64,000 nucleotides of DNA from Herbaspirillum sp. RTI4 (GTDB lineage Bacteria; Pseudomonadota; Gammaproteobacteria; Burkholderiales; Burkholderiaceae_D). Positions 42,563 to 52,200 of this stretch are shown piece after piece. The notes beneath the pieces were generated by a model. It was not told the DNA's origin, did not search any database, and worked only from the letters and a program-made list of their open reading frames with translations. Both the position numbers and the translations under genes were made by a program. Position 1 is the first letter of the stretch. Every line of letters starts with the position of its first letter. Location: positions 2,418,001 through 2,482,000 of the forward strand of contig NZ_JAVIWQ010000002.1 in NCBI RefSeq assembly GCF_034313965.1. Reading direction: 5' to 3'.

Positions 42563-43375
42563 ATGGCCAAAACACGATTAACCGTCACCGGCGGAATACC
42601 TAAGCCTGATGACTCAGCGCGCGAGGCGAAAGCCGCTCTGTCGCCGGAAATACTGGCGTTGAGCGCATCGGGAATGGGGCCTATCCGCACCGATCGTTTT
42701 GCCGAACGGGTGTATGAGCATCTTTTTCACGCCATCGTTGAAGGCAAGATCGCGGTCGGCAGCCGTCTGCCATCGGAAAACGATCTGGCGGCGCTGTTCG
42801 ATGTCTCGCGTCCCATTGTGCGGCAGGCGCTGGATCGCTTGCGCGAAGACAAGATGGTGGAGTCGATTCGTGGTTCCGGCACCTATGTGAAACAAGCCGC
42901 TGGTAACGAACAAGCATCCGGGGAGCCGGCGCAGCGCATCGGCCACATTCTCAATGGTCTCGAATTGCGGCTGGTGATGGAGCCGGAATGCGCGTTCATG
43001 GCGGCCTTGCGTCGCCGCACCTCCGATCTGGAGACGATGGACAGGATGCTCTGCGGTTTCGAAGAGGCCAATGCCAGCGGTGGTATTGCCCACCATTTCG
43101 ATTTCGGATTTCACGAGGCTATTGCCGCAGCTACTGCCAATGCGCGTTTGGTGCAGGTCATGAAAAGTCTGGAATACGACATCAGTCATGCCGTGAATCT
43201 GCTGCGGCATCTGGTGCATATTCAGCCGTGGGAGCGCACTCAGGATGCGATCGACGAGCATCGCAATCTGTTTCAGCTGATTAAAATTCAGGATGCGGAA
43301 GGCGCGCGCCGGGCCATGCGCGGACACCTGGAAAATGCGCGGACACGGATGTTCAACAGCCGTCCGGGACTATGA
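42563..43375 (+). CDS. GntR family regulator, FadR subfamily (FCD domain)
   Basis: The 270-residue protein has a GntR winged helix near residues 45-110 (AERVYEHLFHAIVEGKIAVGSRLPSENDLAALFDVSRPIVRQALDRL) and an FCD effector domain behind it (LELRLVMEPECAFMAALRRR near residue 135; a metal-type histidine in HHFDFGFHEAIAAATANARL near residue 180). AAAGGAA precedes ATG 42563. It is divergent from the aldehyde dehydrogenase gene and is the likely regulator of the ALDH-SDR pair; FCD regulators usually bind small carboxylic acids. Confidence 0.88.
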   Translation: MAKTRLTVTGGIPKPDDSAREAKAALSPEILALSASGMGPIRTDRFAERVYEHLFHAIVEGKIAVGSRLPSENDLAALFDVSRPIVRQALDRLREDKMVESIRGSGTYVKQAAGNEQASGEPAQRIGHILNGLELRLVMEPECAFMAALRRRTSDLETMDRMLCGFEEANASGGIAHHFDFGFHEAIAAATANARLVQVMKSLEYDISHAVNLLRHLVHIQPWERTQDAIDEHRNLFQLIKIQDAEGARRAMRGHLENARTRMFNSRPGL

Positions 43376-43437
43376 ATTGTCGCTAAGGGGCGAGAGGATG
43401 GCGTGCCGGGGCAGGGCATCTTGTAAATAAATTTAAC

Positions 43438-43502
43438 AAATGTATTCGGCAAACGTATTCGGCAAACGTATTCAGCAAATACATTCAGCAAATACATTCA
43501 AC
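43438..43502 (+). repeat. 13-bp tandem repeat array (five units) upstream of the LysR gene
   Basis: Five exact-length units (AAATGTATTCGGC, two AAACGTATTC-type, two AAATACATTC-type) fill 43438-43502, ending about 30 bp before the LysR ATG. The period equals that of the array at 39913-40003 although the sequence differs. Confidence 0.85.
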
Positions 43503-43530
43503 AAAGAAATTCATTAAAAAGCGGACAGCT

Positions 43531-44475
43531 ATGGAATTGCGTCAATTGCGGTATTTCGTTGCCATCGTCGATCACGGCTCCCTCTCGCGCGCAGCGCGGG
43601 TGCTGCATATCGCTCAGCCGGCACTGACGCAGCAGGTGCGGCAGCTGGAAGAAGAACTGGCGGCGCAATTACTGCATCGCTCGGCGCAGGGGGTGATTGC
43701 GACTGATGCCGGCAAGATTTTCTATGAACATGCACAAGCCATTCTGAAGCAGGTGACGGACGCCCGTTCTGCCGTCAGTCAGACCACGGACAAACCCTCC
43801 GGCACGGTGGCACTCGGCATTCCGCAAAGCGTGTCTGGCGCGCTGGCCTTGCCTATGCTGACCGCGATCCGCGCCAGTTATCCCGATATCGCCTTGCAAT
43901 TGACCGAGGAACTGACCGGTAATCTGATCGTGCAATTGCGCTCGGGCCGCATCAATCTGGCGATTCTGTTTGACGACGGGCAGCTCGGGGCCTTTTCCTG
44001 CACGCCGATGGTGGAGGAGGAAATGATGTACATCACCCGCGCCGACTCTCAATACGGCATCGGTCGTGCCAAATCGGTGACATTGGCCAAGGCCTTGCGC
44101 GCGCCACTGATCCTTCCTGGCTTGCAGCATGGCGTGCGTCCCCGGATCGAGGATGTGGTGCGCGGCGCAGGGATGGCGCTGGAAAATGTGATTGAGATCA
44201 ATTCAGTGACCATCATGAAATCGGCCATTCTGGCCGATCTGGGCGCGACTATTCTGCCGGTGGCACCTTTGCTGTCGGAAATTGAGCGCGGCAACATGAT
44301 CGCCACGCCGATCAGTGATGCGCGTCTGACGCGCACGCTGGTGTTGTGCGCGTCGAAAAACATTCCTCTTACTACGGCCGCCGCCGCGGTCTCCAGGCTG
44401 GTGCTGGAGGTAACCGACAGCCTTACTCAAACCGGCGCATGGGCGCATACGCAAACGCTGGCGCGAGCGGTTTGA
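43531..44475 (+). CDS. LysR family transcriptional regulator
   Basis: The 314-residue protein has an N-terminal helix-turn-helix (MELRQLRYFVAIVDHGSLSRAARVLHIAQPALTQQVRQLEEELAAQLLHR, residues 1-50) and a standard effector-binding domain from about residue 90 (GTVALGIPQSVSGALALPML). The helix-turn-helix and the RSGRINLAILFDD region resemble the Nac/Cbl-like and other short-spacing LysR members. It follows the GntR gene after about 155 bp containing the 13-bp repeat array. Its target is unknown. Confidence 0.9.
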   Translation: MELRQLRYFVAIVDHGSLSRAARVLHIAQPALTQQVRQLEEELAAQLLHRSAQGVIATDAGKIFYEHAQAILKQVTDARSAVSQTTDKPSGTVALGIPQSVSGALALPMLTAIRASYPDIALQLTEELTGNLIVQLRSGRINLAILFDDGQLGAFSCTPMVEEEMMYITRADSQYGIGRAKSVTLAKALRAPLILPGLQHGVRPRIEDVVRGAGMALENVIEINSVTIMKSAILADLGATILPVAPLLSEIERGNMIATPISDARLTRTLVLCASKNIPLTTAAAAVSRLVLEVTDSLTQTGAWAHTQTLARAV

Positions 44476-45082
44476 GATTGCGAATCAGGTTATTTTTCAG
44501 AGGATGACTTAAAAAGAACTGACGCAAAAGGCCGCTGGCATATCGCTGGCGTTGATCTGGTGTTGCTCTGGCTTTGTCGTATCACCTTGCCCCATTGCTT
44601 GCGCTACCAGCGATCTTTTGCGTAAATTCCATGAAAACAGCATTTAACGTGCGTTCATTTGGTGCTATTTCCGTTTTTTTGGCTAAAAAGGGTGTCCGAA
44701 AATAAATACTTACATTTTTTTTGAGGGGTCTTTTTCCTCAATATTCAATGATGTTTAAGTGGGAATTAAAACGGCAATTTCAGCGTCATCTTCCTACTGA
44801 AACGGTTTTTTTCGCGGATTTCTGCGGCGTAAAAAGTACCCCTCAAATAAGTTCCCCAAGCTCTTCATAAAGCTGGCGCGTGCTTTGCTTTGTGCAATTT
44901 AGCGTGCTATTTTAATTACAGACCGTAGCGCACCATTGTCGAAATCATTGATTTACAAGGTGTTTTTTCACTGCGTGTCGCGCTGAGAGGGCAATGTATA
45001 GCTCAATGCATAGCTGGCATTCGCCAACAGATGCCATTACCGTCTCCATCATTTCCAAAATCATTAAGGAGGTTCCAAACTA
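44476..45082. other. Long intergenic region upstream of the glycine betaine transporter genes
   Basis: About 600 bp without a recognisable gene. It contains copy B of the GACTGACGCAAAAG repeat (44518-44623) and a weak hairpin with T-run (TTTCAG/CTGAAA, about 44776-44813). A long AT-rich stretch (44640-44780 and 44880-44930) probably holds the promoter of the osmoregulated operon. No confident promoter boxes were chosen. Confidence 0.5.
44518..44623. repeat. Repeat built on ACTGACGCAAAAG with inverted second arm (copy B)
   Basis: The left part ACTGACGCAAAAGGCCGCTGG (44518-44538) faces the right part CCAGCGATCTTTTGCGT (44607-44623), so the element forms a long imperfect stem around about 70 bases. 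It also shares GCTGGCGTTGA with copy C at 63226-63254. Confidence 0.65.
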
Positions 45083-46303
45083 ATGATTTCTGAAAAATTA
45101 GTCGTAAAAAACTTATACAAAATCTTCGGCGACAAGCCCGAACAGGCCATGCAACTGGTCCGCGAAAACCTCAGCAAGGATGAAATTTTCGCCAAAACCG
45201 GCAATACCCTTGGCGTCATCGATGCCAGTTTCAGCGTCGCTGAAGGTGAGATTTTTGTGATCATGGGTTTGTCCGGATCGGGAAAATCTACCCTGGTGCG
45301 TTTGCTTAACCGTCTGATCGAGCCGACTTCCGGCGAAGTCTGGATTAACGGTCGTGATATCAGCAAACTACCGAAAAAACAGTTGCGCGAAGTGCGTCGC
45401 AACGAAATGAGCATGGTCTTTCAATCTTTTGCCCTGATGCCACATCTGACCGTGCTGGAAAATGTCGGATTCGGTTTGGCCCTGTCCGGAGCCAGCAAGC
45501 AAGCGCAGCGGGACGCTTCCATGATCGCTCTGGAAAAAGTCGGCCTGTCGGCACGGGCCGACAGTTTCCCCGATGCTCTTTCGGGCGGCATGCAGCAGCG
45601 GGTCGGTCTGGCACGCGCTTTGGCGACCAATCCGCAAATACTGCTGATGGATGAGGCATTTTCTGCGCTTGATCCCTTGATCCGCGCTGAAATGCAGGAC
45701 GAACTGGTGAAGCTGCAAGCGACTGAAAAACGGACCATCATTTTCATTTCGCATGATCTGGATGAAGCGATCCGCATCGGCAATCGCATTGCCATCATGC
45801 AAGGGGGCAATGTGGTGCAGGTCGGTACCGCAGAAGAAATTTTGCGCAATCCTGCCAACGATTACGTCCGTTCCTTTTTCAATGGCGTCGATGCAACCAC
45901 GGTATTGTCGGCTGCCGATATTGCCCGTAAAACGCAGGTCAATATCATTGATCACGTCGGCATGGGTGTACACAGCGCGCTGGAACGTTTGCGTCAGTAC
46001 GATCGGGAATACGGCTATGTCGTCAGTCCGGATCAGCGTCTGCTGGGCGTTGTTTCTAAAGATTCCCTGAAACACGCAGCAAAAACGCTGCAACAACCAT
46101 TTCTGCGCGATGCGTATCTACCGGATTTAATCACCATATCGGACGACACGCCGATTAACAATCTCTATGCGCCACTGGCGCAATATCCTTACGGCTTGCC
46201 CGTAGTCGATCGTAACGGCCGTTATCGCGGGTCCGTCACACGCAACAATCTGCTGGAATTTTTGCATCAGCAAACACATGAGTCTGCCGACGAGGCAGCC
46301 TGA
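45083..46303 (+). CDS. proV: Glycine betaine/proline ABC transporter ATPase (ProV/OpuAA type)
   Basis: The 406-residue ATPase has the ProV-type N-terminal extension ([40 protein letters not shown]), Walker [10 protein letters not shown] near residue 64, signature [15 protein letters not shown] near residue 172, Walker [15 protein letters not shown] near residue 194 and the H-loop ISHDLDEA near residue 226. Two C-terminal CBS domains (residues 280-400) end the protein. TAAGGAGG precedes ATG 45083. With ProW and ProX it takes up the osmoprotectant glycine betaine; CBS domains sense ionic strength in related OpuA systems. Confidence 0.93.
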   Translation: MISEKLVVKNLYKIFGDKPEQAMQLVRENLSKDEIFAKTGNTLGVIDASFSVAEGEIFVIMGLSGSGKSTLVRLLNRLIEPTSGEVWINGRDISKLPKKQLREVRRNEMSMVFQSFALMPHLTVLENVGFGLALSGASKQAQRDASMIALEKVGLSARADSFPDALSGGMQQRVGLARALATNPQILLMDEAFSALDPLIRAEMQDELVKLQATEKRTIIFISHDLDEAIRIGNRIAIMQGGNVVQVGTAEEILRNPANDYVRSFFNGVDATTVLSAADIARKTQVNIIDHVGMGVHSALERLRQYDREYGYVVSPDQRLLGVVSKDSLKHAAKTLQQPFLRDAYLPDLITISDDTPINNLYAPLAQYPYGLPVVDRNGRYRGSVTRNNLLEFLHQQTHESADEAA

Positions 46304-46317
46304 TCATTTTCCCGTTA

Positions 46318-46336
46318 CCCGAGCTTTTCGCTCGGG
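46318..46336 (+). other. Intercistronic hairpin between proV and proW
   Basis: CCCGAGC pairs with GCTCGGG around a 5-base loop. There is no T-run, so it is not an intrinsic terminator and may protect or balance the mRNA. Confidence 0.5.
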
Positions 46337-46377
46337 CTTAGACGCGGCATTGATTTAATTTGCAGGGGAAATAAAAA

Positions 46378-47634
46378 ATGAGTACTAACTCAAGCAATCC
46401 TTGGGCGGCTTTGGCTCGTCCTGAAACACCCGTAGACGCTAGCGCAGTGCAGGCGGCGGCCACCCCACCACCCGATGCGGCAGCCGCTGCAGCCAATCCC
46501 TGGGGCAGTTTGTCCGCCCCAGCGCCAACCGGAAATGCCGCCGCGCCGGTCGACTGGCTTCAGGGTGCCGCGCCGAGTCCGGGCGATGTGCCTGTCCCGA
46601 GTTTCGACATCCTGCATCCCTTCAAAAATGCGGTACTTCCGCTGGATCGTTGGGTCGAACATGGTTTGAACTGGGTCGTGACCAATTTCCGTGAAGTGTT
46701 CCAGCAAGTCCGCTTGCCTATCGATGGCAGTCTGACTTTCGTTGAACATACCCTGCAATCGGTACCGTCCCTGCTGATGATTGCGCTGTTTGGCTTAGCC
46801 GCCTGGCAGGTCAGCGGACGTCGACTTGCACTGGGAACGGTTGTGTCGCTGCTGCTCATTGGCTTTCTCGGTGTCTGGTCGCAAGCGATGACGACCCTGG
46901 CGCTCGTCATTACCGCCGTGGCGTTTTGTTTTGTGATCGGTTTGCCGCTAGGTATTCTTGCGGCCCGTTCTGACCGGCTGGAAAAATTTCTGCGGCCTGT
47001 GCTTGATGCCATGCAAACCACGCCAGCCTTCGTCTATCTGGTTCCGGTCGTGATGCTGTTCGGTATCGGCAATGTACCTGGTGTGGTGGTGACGATTGTG
47101 TTCGCCCTGGCCCCGCTGGTGCGATTGACCAGTCTCGGTATCCGGCAGGTGCGGCCTGACCTGATCGAAGCCTCCCGCGCTTTCGGTGCCACACCTTGGC
47201 AGATGCTGACCAAAGTGCAATTGCCGCTGGCGATGCCGACCATCATGGCGGGCGTCAATCAGACGCTGATGCTGTCCTTGTCGATGGTGGTGATTGCTTC
47301 CATGATCGCCGTGGGTGGTTTAGGACAGATGGTATTGCGCGGTATCGGACGTCTCGATATGGGACTGGCGACGGTGGGTGGACTGGGTATTGTGATTCTG
47401 GCGATTGTGCTGGATCGTATGACGCAGGCGCTGATCCGGCAGGACGTGCATTCCGTACGCTTTACGGAACGCGGCCCGATAGGATTGTTGGTGCGCTTGC
47501 TGGCGCTGTTATTCAAACGGAAAAACACGCCGGGCGCTGAACACGACGATCAGACGAGGCCTCAGCAACCCGCCTCAACCGATAACGCCACAGATAAAGA
47601 TGCAGATAACAGCGGTCAGCTACAAACCGCCTAA
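46378..47634 (+). CDS. proW: Glycine betaine/proline ABC transporter permease (ProW/OpuAB type)
   Basis: The 418-residue inner-membrane permease has a long soluble N-terminal part rich in Ala/Pro (residues 1-70), an amphipathic segment before the first membrane span, and the BPD transport signature near residue 265-290 (SLGIRQVRPDLIEASRAFGATPWQMLTKVQLPLAMPTI). GGGGAAAT precedes the ATG. The C-terminal tail (residues 375-418) is charged. It is the membrane component for ProV and ProX. Confidence 0.92.
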   Translation: MSTNSSNPWAALARPETPVDASAVQAAATPPPDAAAAAANPWGSLSAPAPTGNAAAPVDWLQGAAPSPGDVPVPSFDILHPFKNAVLPLDRWVEHGLNWVVTNFREVFQQVRLPIDGSLTFVEHTLQSVPSLLMIALFGLAAWQVSGRRLALGTVVSLLLIGFLGVWSQAMTTLALVITAVAFCFVIGLPLGILAARSDRLEKFLRPVLDAMQTTPAFVYLVPVVMLFGIGNVPGVVVTIVFALAPLVRLTSLGIRQVRPDLIEASRAFGATPWQMLTKVQLPLAMPTIMAGVNQTLMLSLSMVVIASMIAVGGLGQMVLRGIGRLDMGLATVGGLGIVILAIVLDRMTQALIRQDVHSVRFTERGPIGLLVRLLALLFKRKNTPGAEHDDQTRPQQPASTDNATDKDADNSGQLQTA

Positions 47635-47676
47635 ATCGCTATCCGAAATTGAGCCGACGAAATTGAAGCAAAGAGG

Positions 47677-47711
47677 CTCTGAGTAAGCGTCGCGCAGTCG
47701 CTTAATCAGAG
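47677..47711 (+). other. Intercistronic hairpin between proW and proX
   Basis: CTCTGAGTAAGCG pairs with CGCTTAATCAGAG with one internal mismatch around a 9-base loop. It lacks a T-run. Such structures in binding-protein operons can raise the yield of the binding protein relative to the permease. Confidence 0.55.
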
Positions 47712-47746
47712 GTTCCCCAAATTAATCAGTTACTTCAGGAGATAAA

Positions 47747-48760
47747 ATGAATTTATTGCATACCAATAAGAAACTCGCTGCCATGTTGCTTGCCGCCGGC
47801 ATGTTCGCTGGCGCGGCGATGGCGGCCAATACGATGCCGGGCAAAGGCATTAAGGTTTCGCCAGTCAAAAGTTCTATCGCAGAAGAAACGTTTCAGACTT
47901 TGCTGGTGATGCATGCCTTAAAAGATCTGGGCTATGAGGTTGAACCAATCAAAGAGGTCGAATATGCCACGGCCTATCTGGCGCTCGCCAATGGCGACGC
48001 TACCTTCCTCGCTTCCAGCTGGCAGCCCTTGCATGATGAGTTTTACGATCATGCCGGCGGTGACGCCAAAATGTACCGTAAAGGGATTTATTCATCGAAT
48101 GCCCTGCAGGGTTATCTGATCGATAAAAAAACGGCCGACAAGTACAAGATCACCAATATCGCGCAACTGAAAGACCCTAAAATTGCCAAGCTGTTTGATG
48201 TCAACGGCAATGGCAAAGCGGATCTTGCCGGTTGTAATCCCGGATGGGGATGTGAAGGGGTGATTGAGAACCAGCTGGACGCCTATAAGCTGCGCGCCAC
48301 CGTGACGCATAATCAGGGAAGTTATTCGGCCATCATTGCGGATACCCTGGCACGCTTCAAGCACGGCGATCCTATTCTCTACTACACCTGGACTCCATAC
48401 TGGCTGAGCGCCGTGTTGGTGCCGGGACGTGATGTGGTCTTTTTGCAGGTGCCGTTTTCATCCCAGCCTAAGCCGAACGACAAGGTGGATACCCGTTTGC
48501 CCGATGGTAGTAACTACGGCTTCCAACTCAATAATCAGCATATTGTGGCGAATCTGAAGTGGGCAAATGCCAATCCGGCTGCGGCCAAGCTGTTTTCCAT
48601 CATGCAATTGCCGAATGCCGATATCAATGCGGAAAATCTGCGCATGACCAAAGGGGAAAACAAGGCTGCTGACATAGAGCGTCACACCAGTGGCTGGATT
48701 GCTGCGCATAAGGCGGTCTATGACGGTTGGTTGGCCGAGGCGCGTAAGGCAGCGAAGTAG
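47747..48760 (+). CDS. proX: Glycine betaine-binding periplasmic protein (ProX type)
   Basis: The 337-residue protein has a cleavable signal peptide ([20 protein letters not shown], cleaved after AMA near residue 26) and a ProX-like body: [22 protein letters not shown] near residue 32, [31 protein letters not shown] near residue 65, and the [15 protein letters not shown] region near residue 163 with a cysteine pair. Trp/Tyr residues for betaine binding (W in [15 protein letters not shown]) are present. CAGGAGAT precedes the start. It completes proVWX. Confidence 0.92.
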   Translation: MNLLHTNKKLAAMLLAAGMFAGAAMAANTMPGKGIKVSPVKSSIAEETFQTLLVMHALKDLGYEVEPIKEVEYATAYLALANGDATFLASSWQPLHDEFYDHAGGDAKMYRKGIYSSNALQGYLIDKKTADKYKITNIAQLKDPKIAKLFDVNGNGKADLAGCNPGWGCEGVIENQLDAYKLRATVTHNQGSYSAIIADTLARFKHGDPILYYTWTPYWLSAVLVPGRDVVFLQVPFSSQPKPNDKVDTRLPDGSNYGFQLNNQHIVANLKWANANPAAAKLFSIMQLPNADINAENLRMTKGENKAADIERHTSGWIAAHKAVYDGWLAEARKAAK

Positions 48761-49234
48761 GGACGCATGGGTGAGTGGAGGGGTGAGGTGCCTTATCTCG
48801 GAGCAGTAGAGGTAATGCCTTGATGAGCCGTGTGCGCACGGCAGAGTTTCTGGCCCTGACCCTGATTTTTTATTTGCACTCGCACTTGCACTGCTTGCGA
48901 CACAATGGCAAAAATTGTTACTGATTGACGTTCGACCTGCGCGCTGCCTCTCCTTGAAGATGCGGCGCGTTTTTTTGTGTGCCTCCTCCACAGATACCGC
49001 CATTGGCGGCATATCCCGGCTTGCCCCATCATTTAAACTTATACCCCTATCCAGAATCGGTATTTCCCCCCGTGCCTCAAGGGACTATAGACTTCAGTCA
49101 CAGCAGAGTTACCGCAAAACACCGCGCTCTACCTGCTGTGAAGACCGCACCACGGTCCCGTTGCCTGCCAGTGATGCACCCTACAGGATGCAGTGATGAC
49201 AGGCGCTATCTGAATCAAGATTTTGGAGAATGTC
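48761..49234. other. Intergenic region between proX and the indolepyruvate oxidoreductase gene
   Basis: About 470 bp without a recognisable gene. It holds a terminator-like structure at 48940-48976 and a long-range inverted repeat (CTTCAGTCACAGCAG near 49091 against CTGCTGTGAAG near 49133) in the leader of the next gene. A short RNA ending at 48976 is possible but unproven. Confidence 0.45.
48940..48976 (+). terminator. Intrinsic terminator in the proX-ior intergenic region
   Basis: CGCGCTGC (48940-48947) pairs with GCGGCGCG (48962-48969), one G-T pair, and seven T follow. It lies 180 bp after the proX stop, so it may end the proVWX transcript or a small separate RNA. Confidence 0.7.
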
Positions 49235-52200
49235 ATGGAAGTTCGTTCAGCCAGCGAATCCGCAGGAAACCCCGTTGCCGGCGCGACGCATCAAGCCGCC
49301 TCCGCAACGGGCGACCGGCCTGCAGGACTGTCGTCAGCCACCTCGTCAGTCCTTTCCTCTCATCCGATTGCTACCGATCTACAGCCGACCTTGGCCGTCG
49401 TCGGTCTGGATGACAAATACACCGCCACTTCCGGCACTATTTTCCTCTCCGGCATTCAGGCGCTGGTCCGTTTGCCGATGCTGCAACAATGGCGCGATCA
49501 GGCCGCCGGGCTGAATACAGCAGGTTTCATTTCCGGCTATCGTGGCTCGCCGCTAGGTGGTCTCGACGAAGCCTTGTGGAAAGCGCAGCCGCATCTGGCA
49601 GCGCACCGCGTCAAATTCCAACCCGGCACCAATGAAGACATGGCCGCCACCGCGGTCTGGGGCTCGCAGCAGGTCGATCTGATCGGCCCTGCCAGATACG
49701 ACGGCGTATTCGCCATGTGGTACGGCAAGGGGCCTGGCGTGGACCGCTGCGGCGATGTGCTTAAACACATGAATCACGCCGGTACTTCGGCACTGGGCGG
49801 TGTGCTGCTGGTGGCGGGCGACGATCACGGCGCGTATTCCTCGACGCTGCCGCATCAGTCCGACCATATTTTTTCCGCCTCGATGATCCCCATGCTCTAC
49901 CCTTGCAATGTGCAGGAGTATCTCGATCTCGGTTTGCATGGCTGGGCCATGTCGCGCTTCTCCGGCTGCACAGTCGGCTTCAAAGCGCTGGCCGATACGG
50001 TGGAATCGAGTGCCTCGGTCGATGCTGATCCGTTCCGCGTAAAAATTTCCCTCCCTACCGATTTCGTCATGCCGCCGGGCGGCCTGAACGCCCGCTTGTC
50101 CACCGAAACGCTGGGAGTACAAGCGCGCAAGCAGGAAGCGCTGATGCAGGATTACAAGATTTACGCGGCGCTCGCTTATGCCCGCGCTAATCATCTCAAC
50201 CGCGTGATGATCGATAGCCCGAATGCGCGGTTGGGCATTATCGCCTCCGGCAAGTCGTATCTGGATGTGCTGGAAGCGCTGAGCGAACTCGGGATCGACG
50301 AAGCCTTCGCCGCCGAGATCGGCCTGCGGCTGTTCAAGGTTGCCATGCCCTGGCCGCTGGAACCGGAAGGTGTGCGCGAATTCGCTCAGGGGCTGGATGA
50401 AATTCTGGTGGTCGAAGAAAAACGCCAGATGGTCGAATATCAGCTCAAGGAGCAGCTCTATAACTGGCGCGACGATGTGCGTCCGCGCGTGATCGGCAAG
50501 TTCGATGAAAAAGGCGAATGGGTCGCCCCGCGTGGCGAATGGTTGTTGACCTCCAAGGCTGATTTCTCGGTAGCTCAGATCGCCCGCGTGATTGCGGCGC
50601 GGATTGCGCGTTTTCACACCAGTGATCTGATTAAAGCGCGACTGGCGTTTCTCGACGCCAAAGATGCGGTACTGAACAAAGCCGTCGCTACGCCACCGCG
50701 TCCGGCTTACTACTGCTCGGGCTGTCCGCACAATACCTCGACCAAGGTGCCGGAAGGCAGCTTTGCGCTGGCCGGTATCGGCTGTCACGTCATGGCGACG
50801 GCGATTTATCCTGAATTCAACAAACTCACTACCCACATGGGCGGCGAGGGCGCGCCGTGGATAGGGCAGGCCCCGTTTTCCAAGGTGCCGCACGTCTTTG
50901 CCAATCTGGGCGACGGGACCTATTTCCATTCGGGATCGCTGGCGATCCGGGCGGCGCTGGCGGCGGGCGTCAATATTACCTACAAGATTCTGTACAACGA
51001 TGCGGTCGCCATGACCGGTGGCCAGCCGGTGGACGGCATGATCTCGGTGCCGATGATGGCACGTCAGGTCGCAGCCGAAGGCGTGGAGCGTATCGCGCTG
51101 GTGACTGAAGATCTGGAACGCTATCGTGACCGCAGCGATTTGCCGGCCAACACCACGCTGCACGACCGCAAGGATATGGATGCCGTACAGCGTCTGTTGC
51201 GCGAAGTGCCGGGTGTCTCCGTGCTGATTTACGATCAGACCTGCGCGGCGGAAAAACGGCGGCGGCGGAAAAAAGGCGAGTATCCCGACCCGCAACAGCG
51301 GATGGTGATTAATGCTGCCGTCTGCGAAGGCTGCGGCGATTGCGGCGTGCAATCGAACTGCACCTCCATCCTCCCGCTGGAAACCGACTTCGGCCGCAAG
51401 CGCACCATCGATCAATCCTCCTGTAACAAGGATTACTCCTGCGTCAAAGGTTTTTGTCCTAGCTTCGTCACCGTCAATGGCGGCAAACTGAAGAAATCGA
51501 AAACTGGCGCACGCCTTACCAGCGCCGATCTGGGCGATTTCAGTAATTTGCCTCAGCCTTTGCTGCCTTCTTGCGCCACTCCTTTCAATATCCTGATTAA
51601 TGGCATTGGCGGCACCGGCGTCATTACCGTCGGCGCATTGCTCGGTATGGCGGCGCATCTGGAAGGCAAGGGTGCGTCGGTGCTGGATATGACTGGCATG
51701 TCGCAAAAAAATGGTTCCGTTACCTCGCATGTCCGCATCGCCGCCACCTCACAAGCGCTGCGCGCCCAACGTATCGCCACTGGCGAAGCCGATCTGATTC
51801 TCGGTTGCGACATGCTGACCGCCGGTGCGCACGATGCTATTTCCAAGATGCGGGTTGGACGCACCCGCGCCGTCGTCAACCTGCACCAGCAACCGCCGGG
51901 TCAGTTCGCGAAAAATCCGGACTGGCAATTTCCGCTGGATCAAGTTCGCACGCTGATCACTGAAGCGGTGGATGGGGAGGTCGATTTCATTGACGCTACC
52001 CGACTGGCAACGGCGCTGATGGGCGATTCGATTGCCGCCAACCTGTTCATGCTCGGCTATGCCTGGCAGCGTGGAGCCGTGCCTCTGAGTGAAGCGGCGC
52101 TGCTGCGTGCCATTGAAATGAATGGCGTGGCGGTGGAATCCAATAAAACCAGCTTCCTGTGGGGTCGGCGCGCTGCCGTCGATCTGGCGCGTGTCGAGAA

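Noticed and set aside
43438..43502. Iteron-type replication origin
   Set aside because: The repeats are direct and AT-containing, but there is no rep gene or DnaA-box cluster and the surroundings are chromosomal genes.
49553..51730. 725-residue minus-strand open frame
   Set aside because: It is the antisense shadow of the indolepyruvate oxidoreductase gene, which has clear catalytic motifs; the shadow has none.
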